The position numbers and the translations under genes were made by a program. Positions 22,828-35,825 of a stretch of 64,000 nucleotides of DNA are shown piece after piece (positions within the stretch are counted from its first letter, which is position 1; the number at the start of each line of letters is the position of its first letter). The notes beneath the pieces were generated by a model. That model was not told where the DNA came from, did no database searches, and was given only the letters and a program-made list of their open reading frames with translations. Location of the stretch: assembly GCA_003254905.1 (NCBI GenBank), contig QANU01025286.1, positions 62,001 through 126,000 of the forward strand, written 5' to 3'. The DNA is from Nissolia schottii. Taxonomy: Eukaryota; Streptophyta; Magnoliopsida; Fabales; Fabaceae.

Positions 22828-24137
22828 GTCTATTTTTTTAAAATTTGTCTCGCATGTAGCAATACGACTTCATTCCCTCCCTTCCTACTTCTTTTTTTTT
22901 CTTTAGTAAGATAATAAAGAGACTTTTTTATTAACTCTATGACTCAAATTTAAGTCCTTCCATTTCATTGGGTGCAAGAACAATCCCGGGACCATTGGTT
23001 CCACCCCTCCTTACATTCTTTTCTTCCCAAATCACTAATTGGTGTTACCATTCTTTTGTACAATACTTCATGGCTGGGTTATCAATACCTTAGCATTTTT
23101 AACCAATAATTTTACTTTATAGTCATCTTCTACGTTACATTATGATATAAAAATATATAAATATAAATATATAAGATTTATTTGATGAGAATTCTTCCAC
23201 TAATTTATGTTATAACTTAGTGGTTATTTGGTTGCCATTACTTTCACATGAGGATGAAAATTTTGGCTTCCCAATGTATTTTTATAGGAAGTAAAAAAAT
23301 GCTTACATCCACAAAACTTAAGTTTGGCACTTGCAAACAATATATATATATACACACACAACCCTTAATCTTATACGTATAACATGTGTCGTGGAACACA
23401 CAAGAACATTACTAGTGATACAATAAAATATAATTGTATTGAAACTAAAATTATTGTAAGAGTTTAATTGTTATTTATTGATAGGATAAAGTTTTTCTTT
23501 ACATTGTCATCCAATTAAATCTTGTCACATAAGTAATAATAGTTAACTCTATCACTCACTACTTAAAAAGACATACAATTGGAATGATTTAATTAGATAG
23601 ATATACTATTTTCTAGAGCTGGGTTATATAGATTTATTTATTGTTAGATAATATGACAACTCACACATCATCTACCATTAAACGAGATTTTAATGGGACT
23701 CACACCCTGAAAAAATTCCATCTAATAATAAATATTATGAGTTAACATGATGTCTAATAATAAATAATTACTATATTATTTCTCTTTAGAGCATATAGTA
23801 ACAATGTTTTTAGAAGAAGAAAAAAACTTGAAAAGTGAAAAGAAGAAAAAGGGTTGATGATGTTTAATGAGAAATGATTTTGGAAGATAAGAAAGGGGGA
23901 AGGAAAAGTCAGTCAGCCAAGGAAAGGGTCAATTCAATTGATGAAATATTGGCGAAAAGGCAGGAAGCACGTGAACCAGAAAAGAAGGAACGTGGGGTCC
24001 TATTTCCTTCCTTGTCATGTTTATATTGTTAATTGTTAATTGCTGGTGGTGTCTGCGTTGCACCCGGTGAGTTGAGTTCACCTCACAACTTATAATTTCT
24101 AGTTTGTATTAGGGCTGTAACACAACTTATAATTTCT
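22828..24137. other. intergenic sequence without recognised gene
   Basis: AT-rich spacer. Just before the next hAT element a phrase ACAACTTATAATTTCTAGTT appears twice (near 24083 and 24122), which may be the trace of an excision or a small duplication. Confidence 0.45.
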
Positions 24138-24145
24138 AGTTGTAT

Positions 24146-24515
24146 TAGGGATGTCAAAATGGGTCCGGTCCGTTTACTCGGTTAAATGGACAGACTTTGC
24201 ATGATAAAAATAGGCCCATGAAAATATAAAAAAAATTTGACCGGCCCGTTTGGTCCGCGGACTAGCCCGTGCACCCGTGAATTTTTTTAATTTTTTAAAT
24301 AGTTTTTTTTGAATTTTTTTTAATTTTTTGGAATTTTTTTTGAATTTTTTGAATTTTTTGAATTTTTTTGAACTTTTTAATTAAAAAAATAAATAGGCTA
24401 GCGAACGGCCCGTTGAGACCCGCGGACCAACCATAAACGAACCAGACCCTAAAAATATGCATATTTTTGGCGGGCGGGCCTAAACGGTGCGGGTTCGCCC
24501 GTTTTGACAGCCATA
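24146..24515. mobile_element. non-autonomous hAT element with 8-bp target duplication (370 bp)
   Basis: Starts TAGGGATGTCAAAATGGG and ends CGTTTTGACAGCCATA (inverted repeat around TGTCAAAA). An exact 8-bp duplication, AGTTGTAT, flanks it at 24138-24145 and 24516-24523. Subterminal GGCCCG/CCCGCGG phrases surround an A/T-rich core of repeated GAATTTTTT. No coding capacity. Confidence 0.88.
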
Positions 24516-24884
24516 AGTTGTATTATTATTTATACTCGTTTGACATTGTAAGTGTTGACTAAGGATAGAAGTAGGTCAAACCGAGCTTTAGCATAAATGG
24601 ATTTGACTTATATTAGAATTATATAACATGGTTAGACCTTTGAAAAAGCCTAGCATAACTCGAAAGTTTACTTATAATCAATTTGGGTAAATAGTTTATT
24701 TAAGTTTATACATGAAATGAACTTTTGAAAATTAATTTACAAATAAGTTATTACATATATGAATATGCGGTGGAAAAATATATTTATTTTGGGTGTTTTA
24801 AAACGTGCTTTTTGAGAAATTAGATAATTCAACATTTTAAAAAGTATGAAAATGATTTTTGAGAAGTAATAAGCTATATAGTCA

Positions 24885-24983
24885 AAGCCACTAAGATTGG
24901 TATTGTGGTGAAGAGTTTAGGTAGTATGCATGAGATCTTAGGTTCAAACCTCATTGAATCTAATTTCTGAAGTACAAAAAAAA
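24885..24983 (+). mobile_element. SINE-like element
   Basis: Same family as 21023-21140: AGCCACTAAGATTGG start, TTTAGGTAGTATGCATGAG, B-box-like GGTTCAAACCTC, tail ACAAAAAAAA. Confidence 0.6.
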
Positions 24984-25267
24984 GCTGTATAGTTAAATAA
25001 GACAAAAATGAAAATATGAATTTTATCTTCTGAAAAGTTAAAAAAAAAAGTCATAAGTTATTATCCAAATCGAAGATCCAAGGATAGGGGAGATGAAACT
25101 TCCTAGCTAGCTAGCTTACGCTTAAGTCGCAAACTTGCTGGCTAAGTTGTTATCTGTTTTGGTGGGGATAATACCTAGTCTTGTTTATACTTTAAAAATA
25201 TTGTTACCCAAAATATGGACCAAATTAAAATTTTCCTTGTACGTTACATAGAGTAAATTAGGAGCCT

Positions 25268-27867
25268 TGTCGCGTTAGAGCATACATTGCGAGCGGAAAC
25301 ATAGCATGCTTAACCATAAATAAAGATATAATTAATACATGTCAAGATAACAAACAACGGTCCTTCATACATTCATAAGCAAATACATAATTAGTATTAT
25401 AAGTATTAGGCGCAAATATCATATAGAAGTACAAGTACACATATATAATCTACTAGCTAATCGTCTAGTCTTCAGCCATCCTCCCTTGGGAGGTTCTTCC
25501 TCTTGTAGCTCCTCTCCTTGTCCCTCTTCGAATCCTGAAGTCATGGATGAGTGAGGTGAGAACATAGCGCTCTCAGTGGGAAACCTTAGGGATTAGGGGA
25601 TTTCTTATCCTCATTCTCGCTTCAGGCCACTCAGGGTTTTCTAGGTGCTACAGTTATACTATGACCCAACTATTTATTAATGTTCATGCTAAGCCTGAGT
25701 AGCTTTATCTAAATTATCTATGTGACTGGGGAACCTATTCTTCATTAATTAACTAAGTCATCTGTTCTCTACCTTCCTTCCTAAGTCACATATAATCACA
25801 TAGTTCACATAATCACTTAATAAGCTTCCGTGCGCGTCCACTTATAACCGTGCCCATTTTAATTATAAGCTTCTTCGCACATCCACTTATGTACAGTTGT
25901 ATATCACTTAGAGCACATACTCAAGCTCAACCCCCTGGTAACGGTGGCCTACCGCCACAAGCTTCCTTTTTGTCTCAGTAGCGTGAGGACCAGGAAGCGC
26001 TTAACCTAAGAAGCTCACGATAGGAGAGTCCATCCTTATGTTAGGGATGCGAGGGGATCCTACCCCGTCCTTATGCTAGGGACGAGATATACCCAGAGTT
26101 CAGCTTGCCTTTCCTGCCAGCTAGTGGCACAGCTAGGAAAAGAATCATTTAACCTCCTTTATTCCTTTTAAGGACTTAATGACGTCATGCCCTTTTCCTT
26201 TTTTCCCTTTCCTTTCCTTAATCCATTCCATGACACGTAATCACATAAGATATACATCAATACAATCCATTCCAGTCAACATCAATACAGTCCATTCCAG
26301 TTAAGAGTCCATATGCCTTAAACATAAATCCTCATTGCATCATATATCCAGTCAACAGTTCATATCTCTTAGATATAATTCATCATTTCATAACCATTAT
26401 CGTACTTAGTAAAACTAGCAGATCCATGGATAATTGCAAGTAATATAAAAAAGTTGTGTTTAAGCAAAGTTTCTAGTTCAGAAAATGACAAGTTTCAAAA
26501 TGGAGAATCTGAACTTTAGTCAGGCCGCTCAGCGCCACCTGACGAATTGCAGCTCTCAACTCCTGCAATTTTCCATGTTCTGCAAGTTCCCTCAAAATCA
26601 ATCTTTAAAATACTTCTTCCATCATTCATTATCCATTTCTAACAACTATAAACATACTTCCATGTTCCTACAATCATTTTCATCGTAAACCCATACTTTC
26701 CTAATAATCTACTCATGAAGCACATAGCACATCTGGCATGTATAACACATAGTCACATAGTCATGTAACACATAACACATAGAACATACATAGCTTAAGT
26801 CATTCTAAAAATCACAAAGCATGTGTCCGTTTTCTGTCAGAAATTAGTGATCAGAAACCGGAGAGGTCCAAGACCTTACCCCAAGGTTGTTGATAGTCCT
26901 AAGATCATTTTTCATGATTAAAAAGTCAGATTTCACTCCTAGTTCCACGAAATTACAGTTTGCCCCTTTTTCTAGCACAGGTATTTCTAGCACAAAACAC
27001 AGCTCAACACATCCTAAATCACATAGACAGTGATTATGTCGGTTTACCCACGTTTTCCCGATTTTGGTGGTTCCTGTACACTTCTAGCTTGCTTTGATGG
27101 CTTCTAAATCTTCTTGGGCTGAATCTTTCCCAGATTTCTCTAGGGATTTTGAGGGCTTTGTAGGATTAGGTTAGGGGATTTCTGAAGAATTTGAACTAGG
27201 TTGGATACAGGAAGTGTCTGGGTCTTAGATTTGACAGAAAAATGGTCGATTGTGTAATTGGACAGAGCTTTGGCAAGGTTTTCCAATTTTTACATAAAAT
27301 TTCTGATTTGGGGGGTATTTATAGGCCTCTTGGCCGAAAATCCCTTTTCCATTTTGCCCTTAGGGCCAAAATTACCAAAATACTCTTATTTTGTCTTTTT
27401 CCTAAATGTCATTTTCATGACTCACCCCTTTGAGTGTTGACTTGGCCAAGTGGCCTGCTTTGTGGCCATGTATTTTGGTGTCTCTTGGCCGGTTTTTTGG
27501 AAAAAAATTAACGGGATCCGACTTATCAATTTTGATCAGGTTTTGGTGTTTTCAGTCCCGATACTCTACATACGGCTGTTCTAAAAATATTCTGATCGCA
27601 TCCTTGTGATCTCCTAATTTTTTCTAAGTAATATTCTAAGGTCATTTAGGTATTTATGAATTCTCGTTTGTAACCGTACCTTTTACAGATACTTTAGACG
27701 CACAGTTGTATTTAGACGGCAGAAAGGTTTTGTTCTAGTGTCTGCAGAATTTTTCGAAACTGTGCAGAATTTCTTCTACAAACATTTTAATCTATTAATT
27801 AGTGCAAGACCTTATTTCCCCTATTTAATTTGGGAAATCTTTACTAAAGAAAAAAAGGGATGTTGCA
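25268..27867 (-). mobile_element. long solo-type LTR of a Ty3/gypsy element
   Basis: On the minus strand it begins TGCAACATCCCTTTTT at 27867, carries a TATAAATACCCCCC promoter near 27320 followed by a leader, and ends ...CGCGACA at 25268. The opening resembles the TGTAACATCCC start of plant chromovirus LTRs. There is no internal region, PBS or purine tract attached, so it behaves as a solo LTR of about 2.6 kb. The flanks do not give a clean target duplication (GGAGA right; GGAGC or AGCCT left), so the borders are tentative. The right border lies against the decayed integrase at 27868. Confidence 0.55.
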
Positions 27868-28207
27868 GGAGAACATTACAAAGACCACAAGGACGCCTAG
27901 TATCGGACTCAGACAGAGGTGCTCAGTTCCTCACCAGATTTTGGAAGGCCTTTCAAATGGCCTTGGGTACAGACTTGGAGATGAGCATAACCTTCCATCT
28001 TCAGATAGATGACGAATTCGAGAGAACCATAAAAATACTTAAGGACATGCTTAGGGCATGCGTCCTTGTTTATTATTTTTTTTTTGGAGGATCTTGGGAA
28101 GCATAAGACACGATGAAGAAGCCATACCTTTTTCTTCGACCCTTGTAGTGTTCCATGGCAAGGTCAACAGGCAATTTTGGGGACCAAAATTGTTTAAGGG
28201 GGAAGTT
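27868..28207 (+). pseudogene. Ty3/gypsy integrase remnant
   Basis: The plus-strand frame from about 27880 reads LVSDSDRGAQFLTRFWKAF and, further on, FHLQIDDEFERTIKILKDML with RACVL, clearly the end of a gypsy integrase core (IVSDRD...RFW...ERTI..L...LRACV). It is truncated at the left by the LTR and degenerate after 28075. The conserved His/Gln/Thr/Asp phrase is altered. A purine tract AAGGGGGAAG at 28196-28205 precedes the downstream LTR. Confidence 0.8.
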
Positions 28208-28490
28208 TGTAATGGCCCGCGACGAAGAGCCTATCCCAAGGGTCCAAAGTGTTCTTGGAGACATGCTGCAACACGTCTAGCACGCTCCAGCGTGTCGAGA
28301 GCAGCGAGGCGTTGTTGTAAATCAACAACCCTAGTCTGCTCCCCTAGGCCAAAGAAGGGCTTGACCTGCTCTTTTGCCACCTCTCTGTCTATAAAAAAGC
28401 CATAAAGGAATGATGGAGAAAAATATATATATAAAATAGGGAAAGATAACATGTATTCGTTACCTTCTGGTCCTCTTTCTTGCATTTACC
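28208..28490 (+). repeat. 3' LTR start of the decayed gypsy element
   Basis: Directly after the purine tract, a TGTAATGGCCCGCG start and a TATA-like TCTATAAAAAAGCC at about 28388 mark the U3 region. The right end could not be placed. Its 5' partner is not in the window. Confidence 0.5.
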
Positions 28491-30595
28491 ACAACTTCAA
28501 GTTCAAAATCCCATGTTATCGATGGTACATTTATCATCGCTCCAAATCTCCATTAACATTTGATTCATGCATTCCGCGGCCATACAACATGAAAGAAAAA
28601 AAGAAGACACAATAAAGATTAACAACAAAATATAGTAACATTGATTTATTTTTTGTTTTTAATGTAATTTGAATTTTGAAATTCAAACTCAGGATTACAT
28701 TGATTGCTAATCAGTAATAATGGATAATAAACAATAACCGTGATCTTTTATGAGCAAATTATGTTCATAATTTCATCTTCAGTAATTTCATGCAAAATGT
28801 AATTAAGGTGAATGTCCTAATTACGTTTTTTGATTTTTTTTTACGCGTTTCCAATTATGTTCATAAGTATATCTTGATTAATTTTAAACAAATTACAATA
28901 AAGGTGAAGAAAATGATGACGTTTTCATATTTTGTTCAGGTGTTTAGATTGTTATAAAAGTGAAGGAAATGATTATATTTTATTTTTTTGGTGCTAAAAC
29001 AATAAAACTAATTAGCATTAACTTATGTAATCAATTTATCAATTTATTTGAAAACAAAATTGAATTAAATAATGTTAAATGCCGTAAAGAAAAATAGGCA
29101 CAATCACAAATAAGAGTGAAAAAAGAACTTTGTATTAGAGCTCTGAAGAATCATCTTTCCCAAAACCTTAAGCGAGAAAACAATTTTAATGGCCACTTTT
29201 TCGCTTGTGGTGTGGATATTAAACCCTTAACTTATTGGTCATAATAGCTCTAATACCATATCAAAAACTATATATTTACAAGAGCTTCACTTGTTTATGA
29301 TGAAAGACAAAAACAAAATTAGAGAAAAGTTGAAGAATATAAAGGAAATAAAATACGTATGTCAATGAGGATACATTTTCTCATCAATAAAAATTATGAT
29401 ACATTTTGTTTAATTTGAAATGATTTACAGGGTGGAGAATATAAAGGAGATAAAGTATGTTTGTCAATGTTAAACTGGAACATATTTAATTATGAATAAA
29501 AATATTTTGGATACAGTTTAATTTTAATAGGAATGGTTTTAGCCATCAATCATCAATTAAGAGTAAAATTGAGACATTGATAACATATACATTGATCCAC
29601 TACATTTTGTATTTAATTTTTTTAATTAATCTAATTTATTTTTTATTTAATTAATTAAATTAAATGATACGTAAACCGTCATTGATGCAAATTACATCAA
29701 CTTTATATAATATTAAGGACAAAGATTTATCACATTCTTAATAGACACGAAATGGTTGTCAATGAGCACTAGTGTTTACAATGTTGTTGGTTGTGTCATT
29801 CTTTTTACACTCTCTAGCTTTATAGATAAATTGATTAAAATAGACTTTTAATTGTTAATGAATAAAATAGACTTTTTGACGGATAATATAAATTAGGGAT
29901 AAAAGAAATATTTAAGTCTGACTTACCGGCGGTTCCACCGATGATGCTCCTGTGAATCGTCATCGTCAGCCATTGTGTTTCTCACGCCACTGAGGCCCAC
30001 CGTCACCTTGTTGCCCTTCCTCCTCTAACCTATGATCTACTAAGTTTGCATTTGATTCCATCTTGGATTTGGAAAGGTCAGTTTGCATTTGATTAAGAAT
30101 TTTTTTTTTCTTTTTATGATCTACGGATCTGGTTTGAGTTTGCATGGGGCGGTGGTTTGGCAAAAGGTAATTATGTCATTTTTCATATTTTTTTATGTCT
30201 TATCTACACAAAATGAAATAAGATATATATAGAATAAATTGTATTCTGTATAGTATCACTGAACAGAATACAAGGTTGATTTATGCTCTAATTTTTTATG
30301 ACTGTATTCCTATAATTGTATTTACTTCTTGTACAACTAACCAAACATAACCTGTCCCACTGTTTCTATATTTTTTGTCCCGATATATTAAATACAGCTT
30401 TAGAGGCGTACTTGATCCAAGGCCTTTAAATAAGCCAAAAAACTGCTTTTAAATATGGTAAGAAAGCATTTAAATAGGTCAAAACGTATTTTAAGAAGAG
30501 TCAAAACCTATTTTTAAAAGGCCAAAATATATTTCTAAAAAGGCTGAAGCATACTTTGAAAGTAAGTGTTTTATAAATAATAATAGTAATAATAA
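28491..30595. other. AT-rich intergenic sequence
   Basis: No gene recognised. A reversed copia-type primer-site phrase (GGTATTAGAGC on the minus strand near 29250) hints at an old retrotransposon edge. The rest is A/T-rich without clear structure. Confidence 0.4.
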
Positions 30596-30686
30596 GCTAT
30601 GGGTAGTGGTCAAAGGTATGGGTAGAATGCATAAGGTTCTAGGATCAAACCTTATTGCAACCAATGTAATGTAATTTTCAAAGCAC

Positions 30687-30734
<48 letters not shown>
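30596..30734 (+). mobile_element. SINE-like element with (TAA)n tail
   Basis: GCTATGGGTAGTGGTCAAAGG start, GGATCAAACCTTATTGC as B-box-like text, then a tail that has become a microsatellite of sixteen TAA units (30687-30734). Diverged relative of the units at 21023 and 24885. Confidence 0.5.
30687..30734. repeat. (TAA)16 microsatellite
   Basis: Uninterrupted trinucleotide run of 48 bases at the end of a SINE-like element. A second short TAA/TAAA run lies at about 30845-30870. Confidence 0.95.
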
Positions 30735-30735
<1 letters not shown>

Positions 30736-31296
30736 CAAGTTGGTCTAGTTGGCCTACCAAGCTTTCTACATTACTTATGATATGATATGACATTTTTACG
30801 TTAAAAAAAGCTTTTAAAAAAACCTTGGCTAAGCTTGTTTGTTAATAATAATAATAAATAAATAAATAACCTTTATTTTCTAGTTATTAAAAAAATCTAT
30901 ATATCCATTGTTGTTCCTATAAATGTTGTGTGACAACGCTAAAAATCGTCACTGAAACGCAATAGACTAATTTTCTTACAAGAGCCTCTTAATCATGCTA
31001 ATCATTAAAACACGTCATTATAAAAGACATTACATGGAAACTTTAAACAAAACGGTTCTTTCTATAAAAGATTTACAACTCTTATCTCATGAAAATCTTA
31101 ACATAAATTCCATAATCCAAAATACTTAATAAAATATGTGAATCAAATACTATAAATACCTGACAATCCTGCTTGGAATTTCACGGAGCACTTTAAGGCA
31201 TTGGCATTAAAAAATAAAATAAACAATAACGAAAACAAACTAAAACAGACAAACTTCACGGCAATGTGAAGCTCACCCAAGAAAGATGCTGGCTAT

Positions 31297-31511
31297 TGAT
31301 AAAATTGCAGATCGAGAGAGGAAAGAAAAGAGAATTGATTGAGTGTATGAAAGAATGAATTCAATTAAATTGCAGCAAGTGATGCTGTTAGAACATATAT
31401 ACAATTGGTGGCTTGTGGCACAAGCAAAATAACACGCATAGTAAAGCAACTAACTTAACAACCTCCAGCTATCATAAGCTAACTAACCAACTAACTACCC
31501 ATTCTCTAATA
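31297..31511 (-). repeat. 3' LTR of the copia element
   Basis: 215 bp. It matches 35826-36036 almost throughout. It starts (minus strand) TATTAGAGAATGGG and ends TTTTATCA. Confidence 0.92.
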
Positions 31512-31767
31512 CCCTCCCGCAATCTTGGCCTGGGTGAAACAAATTGAGCAGACCAAGATTGGACAGAATGTCTCTGAAAGGCATCGGACCAAGGGGCTTG
31601 GTGAATATGTCCGCAAGTTGGAGCTTGGAAGTTATGGGAAGCAGGTGAATTAGCTTAGAATGAAGCTCTTCTCGAACAAAATGGCAGTCAATCTCTATGT
31701 GCTTGGTGCGCTCATGGAAGGTTGGGTTGTGTGCTATTTGCAAGGCTGATTGGTTATCACAAAACAC
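31512..31767 (-). pseudogene. copia RNase H C-terminus, out of frame with RT
   Basis: Encodes the [20 protein letters not shown] and DIFTKPLG motifs that close copia RNase H, but in a different frame from the upstream RT/RNase H reading, which stops at 31734. A frameshift near 31750-31765 splits the domain. The frame runs on to the LTR. Confidence 0.88.
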
Positions 31768-33188
31768 TGTGCTGGTGTCTTTGGTTTCATAGCCAGATCA
31801 GCTAACAGAAAGTTGATCCATTGAATCTTACTAGTTGCAAAAGCTATAGCTCTATACTCGGCTTCACAAGAAGAGCGTGATACCACATTTTGTTTCTTAG
31901 CCTTCCAACTTATCAAGGATTGGACAAGGAAGATGCAGAAGCCAGAGGTGGAGCGCCTGGTATCCGGGCATCCAGCCCAGTCATCATCTGTGTATGCTTG
32001 TAATTGCAAAGAGGAATTACATGAGAAGAACAGTCCCAGACCTAGTGCTACCTTAATGTACTTGAGAATCCTCATTGCTGCCTGGTGATGAATGGATGTT
32101 GGTGCTGCCATGAATTGTGCTAGTTGGTTTACAGCAAATGAGATGTCAGGTCTGGTGGTTGTAAGATAGATGAGGCGACCAATAAGGCGGCGGTATGCTG
32201 AGGGATCATTGAGAGTATCACCATCATCCTTGGAAAGCCTTTGAGAGTTGTCCATGGGAGTTGAAGCCGGTTTGCAGGCCATGAGGGAAGCATCATCTAG
32301 GATCTCCAAAGCATACTTTCTTTGAGACAAAGATATGCCAGAAGGATTTCTAGCAATTTCCATTCCCAGAAAATATTTGGCCTCACCAAGGTCTTTAATT
32401 TTGAAGGCATCATGCAGGAATGCTTTCATTTCAGTGATAGCTGCCATGCTGCTGCTAACTAGGAGAACATCATCCACATAAACCAACAATGCAGTGAATG
32501 AATCAGATGTGCTTCTAATGAACAAAGAGTGATCTGAGTTGGATTGAACATAGCTACAAGAAATGAGGGCAGTGGACAATTTAGAAAACCACTGCCTGCT
32601 TACTTGATTAAGACCATATAAAGACTTTTGCAACAGGCAAGCCTTGTTGGGACCCGGATCAGGAAACCCTTTGGGGAGCTGCATATAGGCTTCCTCATGT
32701 AGATCACCGTGTAGAAATGCATTGTTGACATCAAGTTGGTGTAAGTGCCATTTCATGATTGAAGTCAGTGCCAATAACAACCTCACAGTGGTCATTTTGG
32801 CCACTGGGCTAAAAGTCTCCATGTAATCCACACCATGGGTTTGGTTGTACTCTTTTGCAACCAAGCGAGCCTTGTACCTCTCAATGCTGCCATCAGCCTT
32901 TAACTTTATCTTGTATACCCATTTGCAGCCAATGGGATGTTTACCTGCAGGAAGATCAACCAGCTTCCAGGTGTTATTCAACTCAAGAGCAGCAATTTCA
33001 GCAGCCATTGCATCTCTCCAGCAGGCATGCTTTGCAGCTTGAGAATAGGAGCTTGGTTCAGACATAGCTGAGAAAGTCAGGGAAAATTTTCTGTGAGTAT
33101 GAGAAAGGGCATTGTAAGAGATGACACTTTGTAAGGGATATGCAAGGGTGGGATCAGCAGGTGGTGAATGGTCTGTAGACTGGAGCAT
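31734..33188 (-). pseudogene. copia reverse transcriptase / RNase H (RVT_2)
   Basis: A 484-residue frame with the copia RT signature: WKLVDLPAGKHPIGCKWVYK, LHQLDVNNAFLHGDL and the catalytic YVDDVLL, followed by RNase H starting AYTDDDWAGC and ending SRSSCEAEYRA. It lacks the last RNase H segment because of the frameshift and is separated from integrase by stops. Key catalytic aspartates are present, so decay is at the joins rather than in the motifs. Confidence 0.9.
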
Positions 33189-33527
33189 GTAGCAATGGTA
33201 GTCTTTTAGGTAGGTGGGAGTGGACTTTGGCCTGGATGATCTCCTTGGTTGGGATGGATCAAAGGGTTGTTGTGTAGGCTCATCAGTCTGCTACTGCTGC
33301 TGAGTTGTGTTTTCAAACCTGGTGTGGCTTGGAACAGAAGGGGGTGGCTCATCTGAAATGGTGGCAGCAGATAAGTCAGGGAAAACAAAGGGGCTTTGAT
33401 AGGCTGCTGTGGTGGGATATGGGAAGAAACTCTCATAGAAATGTACATTTCTACTTAGGAAAATTTCCCTGCTGGAAATGTCATAGAGAATGAAACCTTT
33501 TACTCCAATTCTGTAGCCCAAGAATAT
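33189..33527 (-). pseudogene. copia integrase C-terminus / linker, broken
   Basis: Shifted frame carrying the post-integrase GYRIGVKGFILYDISSREIF motif and a Ser/Pro-rich linker, with stops and further frame changes before RT. It shows that the polyprotein no longer reads through. Confidence 0.75.
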
Positions 33528-35129
33528 TCACTTCCTTACTCTAGGGTCTAATTTGTTTCTGTTCCTATGGAGAGAGTTAGCAAATACAAGGCATCCAAAA
33601 ACCTTGAGAAATGACAAGTCTGGTTCCTTGTTGAGTAGAATGGAAGGGGGAAACCTGTCCCTAAGGGTTTCAGATGGGAGCCTGTTGATTAGAAAGGCTG
33701 CATGCTGAACAACAAAGGACCAGAATGATGGGGGCAGGCGAGATTGAAGCAGAAGAGCCCGAGTGACATTTAATAAATGCTGGTGTTTCCTTTCAATAAT
33801 AGCATTTTGCTGTGGAGACTCAACACATGATAGTTGATGAATGGTTCCCTTGGCAGAGAAATACTCCTTCAGGCCAAACTCAAGGTCATTATCACTCCTA
33901 TCCTTCTTGATTATCTTACTAAATTGAGACTCAACCATAGCAATAAAGGCTTTCAAAGCAGTAGCAGCCTCAGACTTGGCCTTTAACAGGTAAAGCCAAA
34001 CACGTCTAGTGTGGTCATCCACCACAGTCAAAAAATATTTGTGCCCTTGCATTGAAGGCACTGGTAAGGGCCCAAAAATATCAACATGGATCAAGTCAAA
34101 TGCATTTGTAGCATGAGAGGAACTAAGTGTGAATGGCAATGCCTTTTGTTTACACAAATGACAAATATCACAAATTGCAGAACAATTATGAACAGCAGGT
34201 ATAAAACTGAATTGAGAATGCATTATTTTCAACTTTTCCTTAGGTACATGGCCAAGGCGAAAATGCCACAAATCAATCATGTTATTTTGAACAAAATTCA
34301 GAGAATGAGGAATTACAGGTGCTGAGCTGCATAGCACAGGATCTTTGAGTGTGTATAAACCATTCTCCACATTAACAAGACCAATCTCCTCCATGCTGTG
34401 GCAATCCCAAATTGCACAAGAGTCAAAGCACACTCTAAGGATGCAATCATTGTCAAGGCACAATTTGGTGATTGCAATCAAATTGAAAGCAAAATTGGGA
34501 AGGTACAGAACATTAGTAAGACATATTCTGTTATTGAAAATGATGGTGCCTGCAACATTAGAGATTAAAGATTGGCCATTGGGCAGGGATATAGAAACTG
34601 GAGGCACAAGAGTCCTGTGAGATGTGTAAAAATCCATGAAACAGCAGATGTGATCAGTAGCTCCCGAATCAAGTATCCATGGCATAGAAGCATAACTACC
34701 TGATGCATCTTTGTTAGCAAGATTCACTGCCGAGGCAAATGGACCAGGTTTCTGAATAAGTGCCAGGAGACTATGATATTGATCTGCCGTAAACCCAAAC
34801 TGAACAACATTAGTTGGAGCAGATGTGCTACTGGAATCAGAAGTATTGGAAGATTCTGAATCAGCTGTATTGAGCCGTTTAGTGGCATTCTTCAACTTAT
34901 ATCCCGCAGGGTAACCATGCTTTTTATAGCATTCCTCCACTGTATGACCACGAAAGCCGCAGAAAGTACATTTCTTGCCCTTGAAGAGATTGGAACTTTT
35001 GTCCGGCATGGATGAGGTCGCAGCAGATGAGATGTTGAGCATCAGTTTGGCCTCAGAGGTGCAAGAAATTTGCCTCTCGTGTTGAATGACCAGGGATAAA
35101 ATGCGATTTAATGGTGGCAATGGATCCAT
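33528..35129 (-). pseudogene. copia zinc knuckle, protease and integrase
   Basis: A 533-residue frame with, in order, a CCHC zinc knuckle (CTFCGFRGHTVEECYKKHG), the protease active site DSGATDHI, the GAG-pre-integrase phrase DLWHFRLGHVPKEKL, and an integrase core (HVDIFGP, VVDDHTRRVW, IIERKHQHL). The usual SDNG of integrase reads SDND here. It overlaps the gag frame by about 20 bases in another frame. Confidence 0.88.
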
Positions 35130-35825
35130 AATAAGGATTTGAGACGTCCAGTATGAAACGAGTCATTCAAACCTTTCAAGAACTTGATAACACGATCAAC
35201 ATCTCTTTGTATCTTCATGGCAGAAACAGCACCACAAGAACATGGAATTGCACAAGAACACGATGGTAAAGGTCGAAAAATGTCCAATTCATCCCATAGG
35301 ACCTTCAATTCTGTGAAGAATTTTGTGACTGAAAGTTCACCTTGCTTGATGGAAGCAACCTCTTCTTGGAGATCAGCTATACGAAACAGATCCCCTTGGG
35401 AAAATCTGTCCTTCAATTCTTGCCATACTTCACAAGCCTTATCAATCCAGATAACGCTTTGTGCTATAGAGGGATTGAGTGCACGAATTATCCAGGAAAG
35501 CACCATATGATTACAACGTTCCCAATGTGCAAACAGAGGAGGAATTTTCGCAGGAACTGCGATGGAGCCATTGACAAAAGCAATTTTGTTCTTGGAAAGT
35601 AAAGCCATCCTCATGGCGCGCGACCAGCTATGGAAATTCGGGCCGATGAGGAGGGACGACATGAGCACTAGGGAAGGGTTCTGGTTGGGGTGGAGATAGT
35701 AGGGAGAAAGAGGATCCGAAGCAGGATCAAGAGTGAGTGCATTCATGGCTGCCATGGTTGCAGACGGTGCAGAGAAGGCAGGAAAGAAAGTACGAGCGGA
35801 AGCAGTTAGAGTCTCGATGATACCA
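35108..35825 (-). pseudogene. copia gag N-terminal part
   Basis: The frame starting inside the 5' LTR (to 35893) reads the copia gag-type domain: NPSLVLMSSLLIGPNFHSWS, LSWIIRALNPSIAQSV, WQELKDRFSQGD and FFTELKVLWDELD. Coding probably starts at the internal Met at about 35758. The frame ends where the next continues in another frame, so gag and pol are separated. Confidence 0.85.

Noticed and set aside
32845-35602. Plus-strand frames over the copia element
   Set aside because: Shadows of the minus-strand gag-pol.
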